Shown: positions 17,602 to 26,325, numbered from the stretch's first letter. The stretch: DNA of 41,751 nucleotides from Blastomonas sp. CACIA14H2 (GCA_000503195.1 AYSC01000036.1:1-41751), one strand, 5' to 3'. Program-made: numbers and translations. The notes: a model not told the origin generated them from the letters alone.

Positions 17602-18638
17602 TTCCCTCCGACCGGTACTTCGGTCACTGTATTGCCGCGAGCCACGCGCACGACGGGTCCACGCGGCACCGGCGGTGCAACAGAAGCTGCGGCCTGCATG
17701 GGCGCCGCGCTGGGTGCGCTGGGTCCGTTATAGCTGCTCTGGCGATTGCCGCCGCCCATCACGGGGACCGACCGACGCTGGAAGCGAGAGACATCGCCCC
17801 CGGTCACGAAGGTCACGTCGGTATCGACCGGACGCGTGGCGAGCGCCTTGAGCAGCTTGTCCTCGGTCTTGCGGTCGGCACCGGCGGGCAGGTTGATATC
17901 GCCAGCGGCCATCGAGCGTTCGAGCTCGGCCTCGTTGTCGGCGATCGAACGCAGCGACAGGCTGAGCGTGCCGATGGTCTGGGCCACCGCGATCTTCTCG
18001 GCCAGCTTGGGCGTGGCTTCGACGGTCACCGTGGTGAAGGCGATCACCTCGCGCTTGCCTTCGGCATTTTCGGCCGAGACGCGCTGGTCGGTCGCCAGCA
18101 CGCGCAGGTTGCGGATGATGGTTTCGGAGGCGTTGAGGGCCGGGCCGCTGTCGCCGCTGATCGACTGGGTCAGCACCAGATCGACCCGGTCGCCCGGGAA
18201 GACAAAGCCGGCAACGCCCGTGCGGGCGGAAACGGGAACGGTGACGGCGCGCATGCCCGGTCCCAGTGCGGCGGCGAGAAAGCCGCGATCGCCCGGCTTG
18301 ACCAGCGAGCCCTGCGTCACCGGCTGCCCGGCGGTCACCGCATTGCGGACCACGGTACCCAGCAGCGAATCGATCTTGGAATCGGCTTCGAGGAAATAGG
18401 CGTTGCTCACCAGCTCGCTCGGCCAGGGCTGGAAGGCGACGCTATCGGGGGTGATGATCGTGCCGACCGGCAGCGAGCGTTTGGCGACCAGCACGCGCGG
18501 ACCCGTGGGAACCGCCTGTTGCGGCGCTGCCGTAACCGAAGGCGCGGCCGATCCGGTGAACAGGCTTCTGGCGAGAAAGGCTGTGCAGAGCGCGATCATC
18601 AGCGCGCCCACAAGCAGGATTACTTTGCGTCTATCCAT
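17598..18638 (-). CDS. cpaB: Flp pilus assembly protein CpaB/RcpC
   Basis: A 346-residue protein with one N-terminal membrane segment (VILLVGALMIALCTAFLARSLF), a SAF domain (about 45-115: VLVAKRSLPVGTIITPDSV) and an RcpC-type domain (about 130-235: MRAVTVPVSARTGVAGFVFPGDRVDLVLT). It is a periplasmic factor thought to support secretin function and pilus stability. The tail is low-complexity (Ser/Ala/Pro). ATG 18638 was preferred to an in-frame TTG at 18656. It follows cpaA by 41 bp and overlaps cpaC. Confidence 0.88.
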   Translation of the reverse strand: MDRRKVILLVGALMIALCTAFLARSLFTGSAAPSVTAAPQQAVPTGPRVLVAKRSLPVGTIITPDSVAFQPWPSELVSNAYFLEADSKIDSLLGTVVRNAVTAGQPVTQGSLVKPGDRGFLAAALGPGMRAVTVPVSARTGVAGFVFPGDRVDLVLTQSISGDSGPALNASETIIRNLRVLATDQRVSAENAEGKREVIAFTTVTVEATPKLAEKIAVAQTIGTLSLSLRSIADNEAELERSMAAGDINLPAGADRKTEDKLLKALATRPVDTDVTFVTGGDVSRFQRRSVPVMGGGNRQSSYNGPSAPSAAPMQAAASVAPPVPRGPVVRVARGNTVTEVPVGGK

Positions 18639-18679
18639 GGCGTTTTCAGCCCCCAAAGTCCTTCAGAATGTTCATCGTT

Positions 18680-19153
18680 TCAGGCAAAATGGTTAAAAAA
18701 CCGTTCGCCAACGGGCCAAAGCGCCGCCATGGCGATGGCCACGCCATAGGGAACCTCCGGCCGGCCCGGGCTGCGCCTCACCTTGTGCACGGCCACCACC
18801 ATCACGGTCAGCACCGCGCCGATCAGCGACATGATGATCGTGATCCGCGCCATCTCGGCCCAGGGAAACCACAAGGCGATGGCGCCGAGCAGCTTCACGT
18901 CGCCGCCGCCCATCGCGCCGATCGCGAACATCAGCGCGAAGAACACGAACACGCCCGCGCCCAGCGCGAGCTGCAGCGCCATGTCCGGCCAGAAGGAAAG
19001 CCCGCAGGCCCACCAGAAGACCGGCGCGGCGAGCGCTATCCCTGCATTCAGCCAGTCCTCGATCTCGCGGCGCACGATATCGGTATAGGCCGCGTGCAAC
19101 AGCGCGATTGCCAATGCGGCCAGCAAACCGTAGACGAGAGGACCGTTTTCCAT
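18680..19153 (-). CDS. cpaA: Prepilin peptidase CpaA/TadV (A24 family)
   Basis: A 157-residue polytopic membrane aspartic peptidase that cleaves Flp prepilin leaders. The two catalytic aspartates are visible: Asp25 in AAYTDIVRREIEDW and Asp85 in GAMGGGDVKLLGA. Its short length, without the methyltransferase half of PilD, is typical of TadV/CpaA. ATG 19153 fits the natural N-terminus. It is the first visible gene of the minus-strand Tad operon. No Flp pilin gene lies upstream; instead a divergent hydrolase gene starts only 21 bp away. Confidence 0.88.
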   Translation of the reverse strand: MENGPLVYGLLAALAIALLHAAYTDIVRREIEDWLNAGIALAAPVFWWACGLSFWPDMALQLALGAGVFVFFALMFAIGAMGGGDVKLLGAIALWFPWAEMARITIIMSLIGAVLTVMVVAVHKVRRSPGRPEVPYGVAIAMAALWPVGERFFNHFA

Positions 19154-19174
19154 GGGGTCTGGCGTATAGCGGGC

Positions 19175-20158
19175 ATGACTTACCAAAAAGTAACCATAAA
19201 CCGTCGCGCCATCCCGGCGGGCGCGGTGGAAAGCCGCTGGAACGCCGCCGATGGCTGGCCGCTGCGCCGCATCGACTGGATGGCAGACGGTGCGCCACGC
19301 GGGTCGATCCTGTTCATGCCGGGCCGCGGCGATATCTACGAAAAATATCTGGAAACGCTGGCGCACTGGCAGGCGCAGGGCTGGAACGTCACCTCCGCCG
19401 ACTGGCGCGGGCAGGGCGGCAGCGGCCGGATGAGCGATCACCAATATGTCGGCCATATCCAGGACTTCAGCCAGTGGATCGACGACATTGCCGGCTTCTG
19501 GGCGGACTGGGTCGTCTCGCGCCCCGGCCCCTATGTCGTGGTCGGCCATTCGATGGGCGGGCACCTGATCGCGCGCGCGATCCAGGACGGCCGGATCACC
19601 CCCGATGCCGCGGTGCTGAGCGCTCCGATGCTGGGCTTGAAGGGCCTGGGCCTGCCGCTCGCGGTCGGCCATGTCGTGACCAAGCTGATGCGCGGACTGG
19701 GCAGGCCCGAGCGCCCGGCCTGGAAGGTCAGCGAGAAGCCCGCCTCGCCGCTGGCGATCCGCCAGACGCTGCTGACGCACGACGATGAGCGCTATCAGGA
19801 CGAATTGTGGTGGTGGGCCGAGCGGCCCGAGCTGGTGATGGGCCCGGCGAGCTGGCACTGGGTCGAGCGCGCCTATGAATCGATCATCCGCCTCAACGCC
19901 CCCGGCCAGTGGGAAAAGGTGCGCGTGCCGATGCTGCTGATCGGTACCAGCGCGGACCAGCTGGTCGACAACAAGGCGACGGTGGCGGCCGCCGGGCGCA
20001 TTCCGGGCGCGGAGCTGCTGAGCTTCGGGCGCGAGGCGCGGCACGAGGTGCTGCGCGAGGTCGACCCGATCCGCGATCGCATCCTGGCGACCATCGACGA
20101 TTTCCTCGCGCGCAAGGCGCCTGCCGCGCACAGCGAAAAGGCCGGGGCCGCCGCCTGA
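19175..20158 (+). CDS. Alpha/beta hydrolase, lysophospholipase (PldB)-like
   Basis: A 327-residue serine hydrolase with the nucleophile elbow GHSMGG (Ser126), a probable acid in GTSADQLVD and the histidine in EARHEVL. The pattern SADWRGQGGSG after strand 4 and IPAGAVESRWNAADGWPLRRIDW at the N-terminus match the PldB/monoglyceride-lipase group. No signal peptide is evident, so a cytoplasmic or membrane-associated enzyme on lysolipids or monoacylglycerol is likely. It starts 21 bp from cpaA with no clear ribosome site; TATAGC a few bases upstream would suit a leaderless transcript. The stop overlaps the next start as TGATG. Confidence 0.82.
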   Translation: MTYQKVTINRRAIPAGAVESRWNAADGWPLRRIDWMADGAPRGSILFMPGRGDIYEKYLETLAHWQAQGWNVTSADWRGQGGSGRMSDHQYVGHIQDFSQWIDDIAGFWADWVVSRPGPYVVVGHSMGGHLIARAIQDGRITPDAAVLSAPMLGLKGLGLPLAVGHVVTKLMRGLGRPERPAWKVSEKPASPLAIRQTLLTHDDERYQDELWWWAERPELVMGPASWHWVERAYESIIRLNAPGQWEKVRVPMLLIGTSADQLVDNKATVAAAGRIPGAELLSFGREARHEVLREVDPIRDRILATIDDFLARKAPAAHSEKAGAAA

Positions 20159-21270
20159 TGGCCGATTACGACGTCGTCATCATCGGCGCCGGGATCGCCG
20201 GTGCCAGCCTTGCCGCCGAGGTCGCGCCGCATGCGCGCGTGCTGGTGGCAGAGGCGGAGGAGCGGCCCGGTTATCATTCGACCGGGCGCTCGGCGGCCTT
20301 CTGGGCGGAAAGCTATGGCGGGCCGAAGGTCCAGCCGCTCACCACGGCTTCCGGCCCCTGGCTGCATTCGCCGCCGGGTGGCTATGGGACACGCAGCTTC
20401 CTCGCCCCGCGCGGCGCGCTGACGCTGGCGCGGGCGGGCGAGGAGGCGCTGCTCGACGCGTTCGAGGCCGAGTTCGCGGGCTCCGGCGTGCGGATGGAGC
20501 GCTGGGGTCGCGAGCGGATCGCGACGCTGCTGCCGGGGCTGGCCGATGACATTGTCGAGGCGGTGTACGAGCCCGATTGCCAGGATATCGATGTCGGCGG
20601 CCTGCACCAGGCGTTCCTCTCGGTCGCGCGGCGCGGCGGGGCGCAGGTTGCGCTCAAGGCCCCGCTCGAGCGCGCGGAGCATCGCGACGGGCAATGGCAT
20701 CTGACGCTGGGCGGCCAGTCCGTCACCGCGGCGCGGATTGCCAATGCGGCAGGCGCTTGGGCCGATCCGGTAGCAACCCGTTGCGGCGTGCGGCCTATCG
20801 GCGTGCAACCCTATCGCCGCACGGTTTTGCAGTTGCGCACCCGCCCCGCGCCGGTCGCGCACCTGCCGCTCACGCTGGGCGTCAAGGGCGACTTTTATTT
20901 CAAGCCCGAGGCGGGGAAGCTGTGGCTCAGCCCGCATGACGAGACGCCCGAAGCGCCCGGCGATACCGCGCCCGACGAGCTGGACATGGCGATCGCGATC
21001 GACCGCTTCACCCAGGTGGTCGATTGGGCGATCGAGGCGGTCGAGCATCGCTGGGCAGGGCAGCGCAGCTTCGCGCCCGACCGGCTGCCGGTGATCGGCT
21101 ATGCCAGTGATCAACCGGCGTTCTTCTGGTTTGCCGGCCAGGGCGGCTTCGGCATCCAGACCGCGCCCGCCGCCGCACGGCTCGCCGCCACGGTACTGCT
21201 CGGCCTCACCCCCGATGCGATGCTCGATGGGGTGGCTGGACAAATGTATAATCCCGCGCGTTTCGGCTGA
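20158..21270 (+). CDS. FAD-dependent oxidoreductase, D-amino-acid (DauA-like) dehydrogenase
   Basis: A 370-residue DAO-family flavoenzyme. The N-terminal dinucleotide motif GAGIAG (10-15) and the block YHSTGRSAAFWAESYGGPKVQPLT closely resemble D-arginine dehydrogenase DauA of Pseudomonas. The C-terminal FAD contact FWFAGQGGFGIQTAPAAARL is also present. It probably oxidises a D-amino acid or another secondary amine, with electrons passed to the respiratory chain; the substrate is inferred only from resemblance. It is translationally coupled to the hydrolase by a one-base overlap (TGATG). Confidence 0.82.
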   Translation: MADYDVVIIGAGIAGASLAAEVAPHARVLVAEAEERPGYHSTGRSAAFWAESYGGPKVQPLTTASGPWLHSPPGGYGTRSFLAPRGALTLARAGEEALLDAFEAEFAGSGVRMERWGRERIATLLPGLADDIVEAVYEPDCQDIDVGGLHQAFLSVARRGGAQVALKAPLERAEHRDGQWHLTLGGQSVTAARIANAAGAWADPVATRCGVRPIGVQPYRRTVLQLRTRPAPVAHLPLTLGVKGDFYFKPEAGKLWLSPHDETPEAPGDTAPDELDMAIAIDRFTQVVDWAIEAVEHRWAGQRSFAPDRLPVIGYASDQPAFFWFAGQGGFGIQTAPAAARLAATVLLGLTPDAMLDGVAGQMYNPARFG

Positions 21271-21332
21271 CTCTGCTGGCAGCCACCGGACTTATTTTAT
21301 ATCCTCGCCCCATTCTGGAGGGAGACGAGTCG

Positions 21333-21518
21333 ATGGCGCACCATTTCGAGATCTACAAGGACAAGGCCGGCGAGTTCCGCGTGCGGTTCAAGTACAATTC
21401 GGAAGTGATGTTCTCGACCGAAGGCTATGCCAGCAAGGCATCGGCCAAGAACGCGATCGAATCGATGAAGAAGAACGGCCCCGAAGCGCCGATCGTCGAT
21501 ACCACCACCGAGGGCTGA
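21333..21518 (+). CDS. DUF1508 (YegP-like) small protein
   Basis: A 61-residue protein with a single DUF1508/YegP unit: HFEIYKDKAGEFRVRFKYNSEVMFSTEGYASKASAKNAIESMKKN. The fold is a small beta-beta-beta-alpha. YegP has two units, this gene one, which is common. The biochemical role is unknown. A GGAGGGAG ribosome site precedes ATG 21333. It probably has its own promoter in the 62-bp gap after the oxidoreductase. Confidence 0.85.
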   Translation: MAHHFEIYKDKAGEFRVRFKYNSEVMFSTEGYASKASAKNAIESMKKNGPEAPIVDTTTEG

Positions 21519-21555
21519 CGCGCCCCGTCGGGCGCTGACCGGAACCCGGCGAGGC

Positions 21556-21994
21556 TCAGCCGCCGGGCTTCCTGGTGGGCGACACGACATTGGCCTTGAT
21601 TCTCAGCGTCGCTCTGGGCTGGTTGGCTGTGTTGCTCCTGACCGTCAGCGTCACGTTGACCGGGCCAGGCGTCTTGGTGCCGTTGAGGACGAAACGGATC
21701 TCCTCGGTGGTGCCTGGATAAACCACCATGGGTTCATCCAGCGTGTCGTACAGGGTGACACATGGCTGGCAGTCGGTCGAGACCTCGGTGATCTCGAGCG
21801 ATCGGTTGCCCGGATTGCTGACCGCGAAGGCCCCCTCCACCCTGGCGCCAACGGACACCTTTCCGAGGTCAAGCACCTGCTTCTCGAAGGCGATGATCGG
21901 CTTGTTCGCTGGCGCCCGGGCGTGGACGAATGCCACGGGGACCGCTGCGCACAGCAGGCTGGCGAACAGGGCGGGCAGGGGGGCGGATGGTCAT
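21556..21994 (-). CDS. DUF1573-like exported protein, 5' end frameshifted
   Basis: The continuously open part (21556-21936, first usable codon GTG 21936) encodes an Ig-like beta-sandwich of the DUF1573 type: FEKQVLDLGKVSVGARVEGAFAVSNPGNRSLEITEVSTDCQPC. Such domains occur in exported bacterial proteins of unknown function. In frame upstream of the GTG lies PALFASLLCAAVPVAFVHARA, a textbook signal-peptide core and cleavage site, but it reaches a stop before any start codon. Adding one base to the six-G run at 21978-21983 joins it to ATG 21994 and yields MTIRPPLPALFASLLCAAVP. I take the gene to be exported and either mis-sequenced or recently broken here. Confidence 0.65.
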
Positions 21995-22135
21995 GCAAGG
22001 CGTCTGCGGCAAGGTTCGCTACCATGTCTAGCGGGCTGGCGCGCGCGGCAGAACTGGCCGAATGTTCAGGGGGCTGCGCCTTGCCTGTCGCGGTTCGTTA
22101 TGGGATGGGCGCGGCGTGAAAGCAGGGGGATGGGA

Positions 22136-22957
22136 ATGACCGGCAACAGCATGGGGTGGCTTCGCCTGTTTGCGACACTGGCGCTGGCGGGCAGCAGCGC
22201 GGCGGCGATGGCGCAATCGGCGATCGGCGACGATCCGATCTGCACCGACCGGCCCACCAAGGCGAACAACGCGTGCAGCGTGCCCAAGGGCGTGGTGCAG
22301 GTCGAATTCGAGGCGATCAACTGGTCTCGGGCAAGCTCGGGCGGCGCGCGCAGCGATTCCTTCGCCTATGCTAGCCCGACGATCAAGCTGGGCATCAGCG
22401 ACAGCAGCGACGTACAGCTGACCCTCACCCCGCTGATCGAGAACCGCAACCGCTTTGCCGGGCGCACCACCAGCCAGACCGGCTTCGGCGATATCTTCCT
22501 GCGCTTCAAGCAGCGCATCACGCCGAAGGAATCACGCTTCGAGCTCGGCCTCATCCCCTATATCAAGGCCCCGACCGCGAAGACCGGCATCGGCAATGGC
22601 GAATGGGAGGCGGGGATCAGCGTGCCGATCCAATATGCGCTCGACGACCGCTGGTCACTGACCGTGAACCCGCAACTGAGCCTGCTCGCGGGCGCGGCCA
22701 ACCCGGACGAGCGCCATCTGGAACTGCAGACCGTGCTCAACCTGGGCTATCAGCTCTCCGAGCGCACCAATGTCTCGGGCGAAGTCTGGACCTCGCAGAA
22801 CTGGGATTCCGCAGGTACCGTCCGCCAGTATTCCGCCGACCTCGCGCTTGCGCATCTGCTGAGCGACGACCTGCAACTCGACGGCGGGGTGAATTTCGGG
22901 CTCAACCAGGCGACGCCCGATGTGCAGGTGTATGCGGGGATTTCGGCGCGGTTTTGA
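22136..22957 (+). CDS. Outer-membrane beta-barrel protein (PF13557-like 'transporter')
   Basis: A 273-residue exported protein with a signal peptide (WLRLFATLALAGSSAAAMAQS). The mature part has alternating beta strands and the CTDRPTKANNACSVPKGVVQVEFE opening followed by GFGDIFLRFKQRI, as in the 'putative MetA-pathway of phenol degradation' outer-membrane family. It ends in an aromatic residue (ISARF). It is probably a small pore or channel; the substrate is unknown. AGGGGG abuts an upstream ATG at 22130, so ATG 22136 at normal spacing is preferred. It is followed by a palindromic repeat. Confidence 0.72.
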   Translation: MTGNSMGWLRLFATLALAGSSAAAMAQSAIGDDPICTDRPTKANNACSVPKGVVQVEFEAINWSRASSGGARSDSFAYASPTIKLGISDSSDVQLTLTPLIENRNRFAGRTTSQTGFGDIFLRFKQRITPKESRFELGLIPYIKAPTAKTGIGNGEWEAGISVPIQYALDDRWSLTVNPQLSLLAGAANPDERHLELQTVLNLGYQLSERTNVSGEVWTSQNWDSAGTVRQYSADLALAHLLSDDLQLDGGVNFGLNQATPDVQVYAGISARF

Positions 22958-22970
22958 GACCCTACCAAAT

Positions 22971-23090
22971 CCTCCCCCAGCGGGGGAGGGGGACTGCCCC
23001 CGCAGCAGGTGGCGAAGGGGTGTCGGCGCTTTCGGGTCGGTAACACTTCTCCGTCAGGCTCCGCCTGCCACCTCCCCTTGCGGCGGAGGA
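22971..23090. repeat. Family-2 double-hairpin repeat (CTCCCC type)
   Basis: A 120-bp unit with a CCTCCCCCAGCGGGGGAGG hairpin at its left end and the CCTCCCC...GGCGGAGG hairpin at its right end, in inverted arrangement around a GGGGTGTC-containing middle. It is homologous, in opposite orientation, to 33791-33908. A half unit lies at 28046-28103. Confidence 0.8.
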
Positions 23091-23220
23091 TTCTGGGCTG
23101 GTTTGGTTTTACCGATAGCTGCGGATTTTAAAGTGATACCTGTGGTGCCTAGGGTCTGGGTCTCCGTCTCTCAATTACTAAAATAGTGACTGCTTACGGC
23201 TTCTGTGTCAAATTGTCCGA

Positions 23221-24069
23221 ATGCTAAATCTCGAACGGATCATCTTGCATATCAAGTCTTTGCTTGATGAGGATACAGAATCAAGTGTTTGCTATGCGGC
23301 ACTGGAAGCTAGGCTTGCGTTGGAAAAGATATGCTATGACCGCTTGCGTCAGCGCCATGACTATATTTCACATGCTGACCTGCGAGCATGGACACCCGGC
23401 CATGTTGTCCAACGAGTGATGGAGGAAGTCGATGGTAACGTAGCTGTCACGAAAACACTCTCTATCAGTAAAAGACCAGCGCATCCCAACTTTAAGCCTG
23501 AGGACGAGGATTACGTTGAGATTGGAACCGAAGTTGGGTTCAAGCCGCAGCACATAGCCCGAATGTGGCAAGCGCTCTCCAATTTAGCTCTGCATGTGAG
23601 GCTCCCGGAGCATAGGGACGATTACATCCCAGCGTATGGAGACAAGATCAAGACACGTGCGAAGATTGAAGAGGTGCTAGCTGAACTGGAACGCCTCTCT
23701 AAGGGCACGATGTCATTTTCTGGGCTTGGTGATGAGGTGTCATTCGATTGCCATTGTGGACAGAAAAATAGGCGACGCGCTGCATTGTTGAAAAACGGAC
23801 AAACCGTTTCCTGCTACAAAGAGGGTTGCCCACGTGGATACAAAGTCGCCCTGCAAGAAGATGGTAGCTTTGTGTTCGAATTGGACTCGGTAGCAATCTC
23901 ATGCTCAGCATGTAATGCATCAATGCTTGCGCCTCGCCATGAGTTGTTAAAAATGAAATACGAACAGCCCGCAACAATCACGTGCTCAAAGTGTGGGTAC
24001 CAGAATCAGATAAAATGGGTTCTTGCTCGCGCTGACCTGCCACCGAAGTCAGGTGCAAAGTTATACTAA
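23221..24069 (+). CDS. Unrecognised zinc-ribbon protein in an AT-richer islet
   Basis: A 282-residue protein that I do not recognise. Residues 1-75 are helical (LEARLALEKICYDRLRQRHDYI). A middle region (85-165) contains a further helix pair. The C-terminal 110 residues carry paired cysteines: Cys177-x-Cys179 with Cys198 and Cys203, and Cys228-x2-Cys231 with Cys255-x2-Cys258. The second set is a clear zinc-ribbon pattern and the first a possible degenerate one. RLRQRH fits an Rx4H pattern, but this is weak evidence. Sampled GC is about 47 percent, against well over 60 for its neighbours, so it is probably acquired. It is a lone gene between a repeat and the liu regulator; single AT-rich helical-plus-zinc-ribbon genes often lie in defence or mobile cargo, but no function is shown here. 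Confidence 0.6.
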   Translation: MLNLERIILHIKSLLDEDTESSVCYAALEARLALEKICYDRLRQRHDYISHADLRAWTPGHVVQRVMEEVDGNVAVTKTLSISKRPAHPNFKPEDEDYVEIGTEVGFKPQHIARMWQALSNLALHVRLPEHRDDYIPAYGDKIKTRAKIEEVLAELERLSKGTMSFSGLGDEVSFDCHCGQKNRRRAALLKNGQTVSCYKEGCPRGYKVALQEDGSFVFELDSVAISCSACNASMLAPRHELLKMKYEQPATITCSKCGYQNQIKWVLARADLPPKSGAKLY

Positions 24070-24156
24070 CAATCTGAACTGCCCATCTCCATTTAGAATT
24101 TGAATGCTGGTATTCAGTTAGGTCTCAGAAGGATTTTTAGTTCAAGCTCTTGATTG

Positions 24157-25047
24157 TCATTGCTGATGCCAAATCCCCCCAATCCCCGCCCGCAACACCC
24201 CGCGCACCCGTTCCACGCACGCCTCCGGCACCGCGCCCTCCTTGCGCACCAGCAGCCCCAGCGTGCGCACATGCGCAAAATCTTCCATCGGCACCCGCGC
24301 CACGCCCGGCGCGGAGAAGCAGTCGGGCATCACCGTCACGCCCACGCCCGCGGCGACCAGCGCCAGGATGCGGTCGTCGCTTCTTGAGCGGGCGGCGAAG
24401 AAGGGGCGGACGCCGCGCGCGGTGAAGTGCTGGCTGGTTGCGGCGAGCAGCTCGCAATGGCGGCGGACAAGCATCACATTGTCGGCGAGCTCCTGCGCGG
24501 CGATGCTCTGCCGCTGGGCGAGTGGGTGCGCGGCGGGCAGGGCGAGGGCATAGCCTTCGCTCGCCACCGGCTCGAACTGCTCGCGGTGGCGGCCCTGCGG
24601 CTCCATCGTGACCGCCAGGTCGATCCGCGCCGCGTCCAATCGGTCGATCAGCTCGCTCGCGCGGCCCTCGACGAACTCGGTGCGGATGCCGTCGAGCTCG
24701 GCCAGCGCCTCGGCCATCGCGGCGACGATCGCGGTCGGCAGCGTCGAGAGCACGCCCAGCCGCACGATCGCATCGGGCCGGTGCTGCTTCATCGCCTCTT
24801 CGGCAAGGTTGAACTGCGCCTCGATCCGCCGCGCATGCTCGGCAAATTGCGCGCCGGTGGGGGTAAGGTCGACGCGGCGGTTGGAGCGGTGGAACAGCCG
24901 CTGGCCGACGCTCTCTTCCAGCCGCGCGATGCCGACCGACAGCGTCGGCTGGGTGACGTTGCAGCTTTCCGCCGCACGGGTGAAATTGCCATGTTCGACC
25001 ACGGCGAGGAAATAGCGCAGCAGATAGCGTTCGATCATAGACAGCAT
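24157..25047 (-). CDS. LysR-family transcriptional regulator
   Basis: A 296-residue LysR regulator. The N-terminal winged helix-turn-helix (residues 4-63: LRYFLAVVEHGNFTRAAESCNVTQPTLSVGIARLEESVGQRLF) is followed by a periplasmic-binding-like effector domain (about 92-290). It is divergent from ivd, so it is a candidate regulator of the leucine-catabolism genes; in many other bacteria this operon is controlled by MerR (LiuR) or TetR regulators, so the pairing is an inference. ATG 25047 and ATG 25038 are both possible; GGGG at about -10 favours the first slightly. Confidence 0.88.
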   Translation of the reverse strand: MLSMIERYLLRYFLAVVEHGNFTRAAESCNVTQPTLSVGIARLEESVGQRLFHRSNRRVDLTPTGAQFAEHARRIEAQFNLAEEAMKQHRPDAIVRLGVLSTLPTAIVAAMAEALAELDGIRTEFVEGRASELIDRLDAARIDLAVTMEPQGRHREQFEPVASEGYALALPAAHPLAQRQSIAAQELADNVMLVRRHCELLAATSQHFTARGVRPFFAARSRSDDRILALVAAGVGVTVMPDCFSAPGVARVPMEDFAHVRTLGLLVRKEGAVPEACVERVRGVLRAGIGGIWHQQ

Positions 25048-25063
25048 CTAGGATAAACCCCTT

Positions 25064-25087
25064 TCAATATCAATTTTCATTGGTTGA
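25064..25087. promoter_or_regulatory. Candidate LysR operator between lysR and ivd
   Basis: An AT-rich imperfect dyad TCAA...TTGA at 25064-25087, with inner CAAT and ATTG halves, in the 90-bp divergent gap. TTGACT at 25084-25089 could be the -35 of the ivd promoter, but no convincing -10 follows. The assignment rests on position and partial symmetry only. Confidence 0.4.
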
Positions 25088-25137
25088 CTTGTACGGCTAG
25101 AACCGGTGCGATCAGAGCTCCAGGAGAGGATGCCGCC

Positions 25138-26295
25138 ATGTCCATGAGGCCCGATTTCGACTTCGCGCTGGGCGAAGCCGCCGAGATGATCCGCGACACC
25201 ACGCGGCGCTTCGCCACCGACAGGATCGCGCCGATCGCCGCGAAGATTGATGCCGAGGACTGGTTTCCGATCGATCTGTGGCCGCAGATGGGCGAGCTCG
25301 GCCTGCACGGCATCACCGTGGACGAGGCCGATGGTGGCCTGGGCCTCGGCTATCTCGAGCATGTCATCGCGATGGAAGAGGTAAGCCGCGCGAGCGCCTC
25401 GCTCGGCCTCAGCTATGGCGCGCATTCGAACCTCTGCGTCAACCAGCTGCGCCGCTGGGGCAATCCGGAGCAGAAGGCGAAGTACCTTCCCGGGCTGATC
25501 TCGGGCGAGCATGTCGGATCGCTGGCCATGTCGGAAGTCGGCGCAGGATCGGATGTCGTGTCGATGAAGCTCAAGGCCGATGCGGTCGCGGGCGGATACC
25601 GGCTCAACGGCACCAAGTTCTGGATCACCAACTCGGCTTATGCCGAGACGCTGATTGTCTATGCCAAGACGGGTGAGGGATCGGGCGGGATCACCGCGTT
25701 CATCATCGAGAAGGGCATGCCGGGCTTCAGCATCGGCCAGAAAATCCAGAAGATGGGGATGCGTGGGTCTCCCACCGCCGAGCTAGTGTTCAACGACTGT
25801 TTCGTTCCGCAAGAGAACGTGATGGGTCCCTTGAACGGCGGCGTCGGCGTGCTGATGAGCGGGCTCGATTACGAGCGCGCGGTGCTCGCCGCCGGGCCGC
25901 TCGGCATCATGCAGGCGTGCCTCGACGTGGTGCTGCCCTATGTGCGCGAGCGCAAGCAGTTCGGCCAGCCGATCGGCGCGTTCCAGATGGTGCAGGCCAA
26001 GGTCGCCGACATGTATGTCGCGCTCAACAGCGCGCGCGCCTATGTCTATGCGGTGGCGCGGGCATGCGATGCGGGCAAGACGACGCGCTTCGATGCCGCA
26101 GGCGCGATCCTGCTGGCGAGTGAGAATGCGGTGAAATGCTCGCTCGAGGCGATCCAGGCGCTGGGTGGGGCGGGCTATACCACCGACTGGCCGGTCGAAC
26201 GCTTCCTGCGCGATGCCAAGCTGTACGATATCGGCGCGGGGACGAACGAGATCCGCCGCTTCCTGATCGCGCGCGAACTGATCGGGGCGCGGTGA
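25138..26295 (+). CDS. ivd: Isovaleryl-CoA dehydrogenase
   Basis: A 385-residue acyl-CoA dehydrogenase converting isovaleryl-CoA to 3-methylcrotonyl-CoA in leucine catabolism, with FAD as cofactor and ETF as electron acceptor. Family signatures are LAMSEVGAGSDVVSMKLKA (FAD/substrate loop) and the C-terminal GGAGYTTDWPVERFLRDAKLYDIGAGTNEIRRFLIARELI. The catalytic glutamate in the isovaleryl-type position is Glu246 in SGLDYERAVLAAGPLG, which separates it from short-chain enzymes whose base lies near the C-terminus. ATG 25138 follows CAGGAGAGG. It is the first gene of the ivd-liuB-liuD group. Confidence 0.92.
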   Translation: MSMRPDFDFALGEAAEMIRDTTRRFATDRIAPIAAKIDAEDWFPIDLWPQMGELGLHGITVDEADGGLGLGYLEHVIAMEEVSRASASLGLSYGAHSNLCVNQLRRWGNPEQKAKYLPGLISGEHVGSLAMSEVGAGSDVVSMKLKADAVAGGYRLNGTKFWITNSAYAETLIVYAKTGEGSGGITAFIIEKGMPGFSIGQKIQKMGMRGSPTAELVFNDCFVPQENVMGPLNGGVGVLMSGLDYERAVLAAGPLGIMQACLDVVLPYVRERKQFGQPIGAFQMVQAKVADMYVALNSARAYVYAVARACDAGKTTRFDAAGAILLASENAVKCSLEAIQALGGAGYTTDWPVERFLRDAKLYDIGAGTNEIRRFLIARELIGAR

Positions 26296-26325
26296 TGCAA
26301 TATTGCGCGGCCGCTTGCTCTAGCC

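Noticed and set aside
22920-23186. 88-codon open frame after the outer-membrane protein
   Set aside because: It is made mostly of the family-2 repeat and has no ribosome site.
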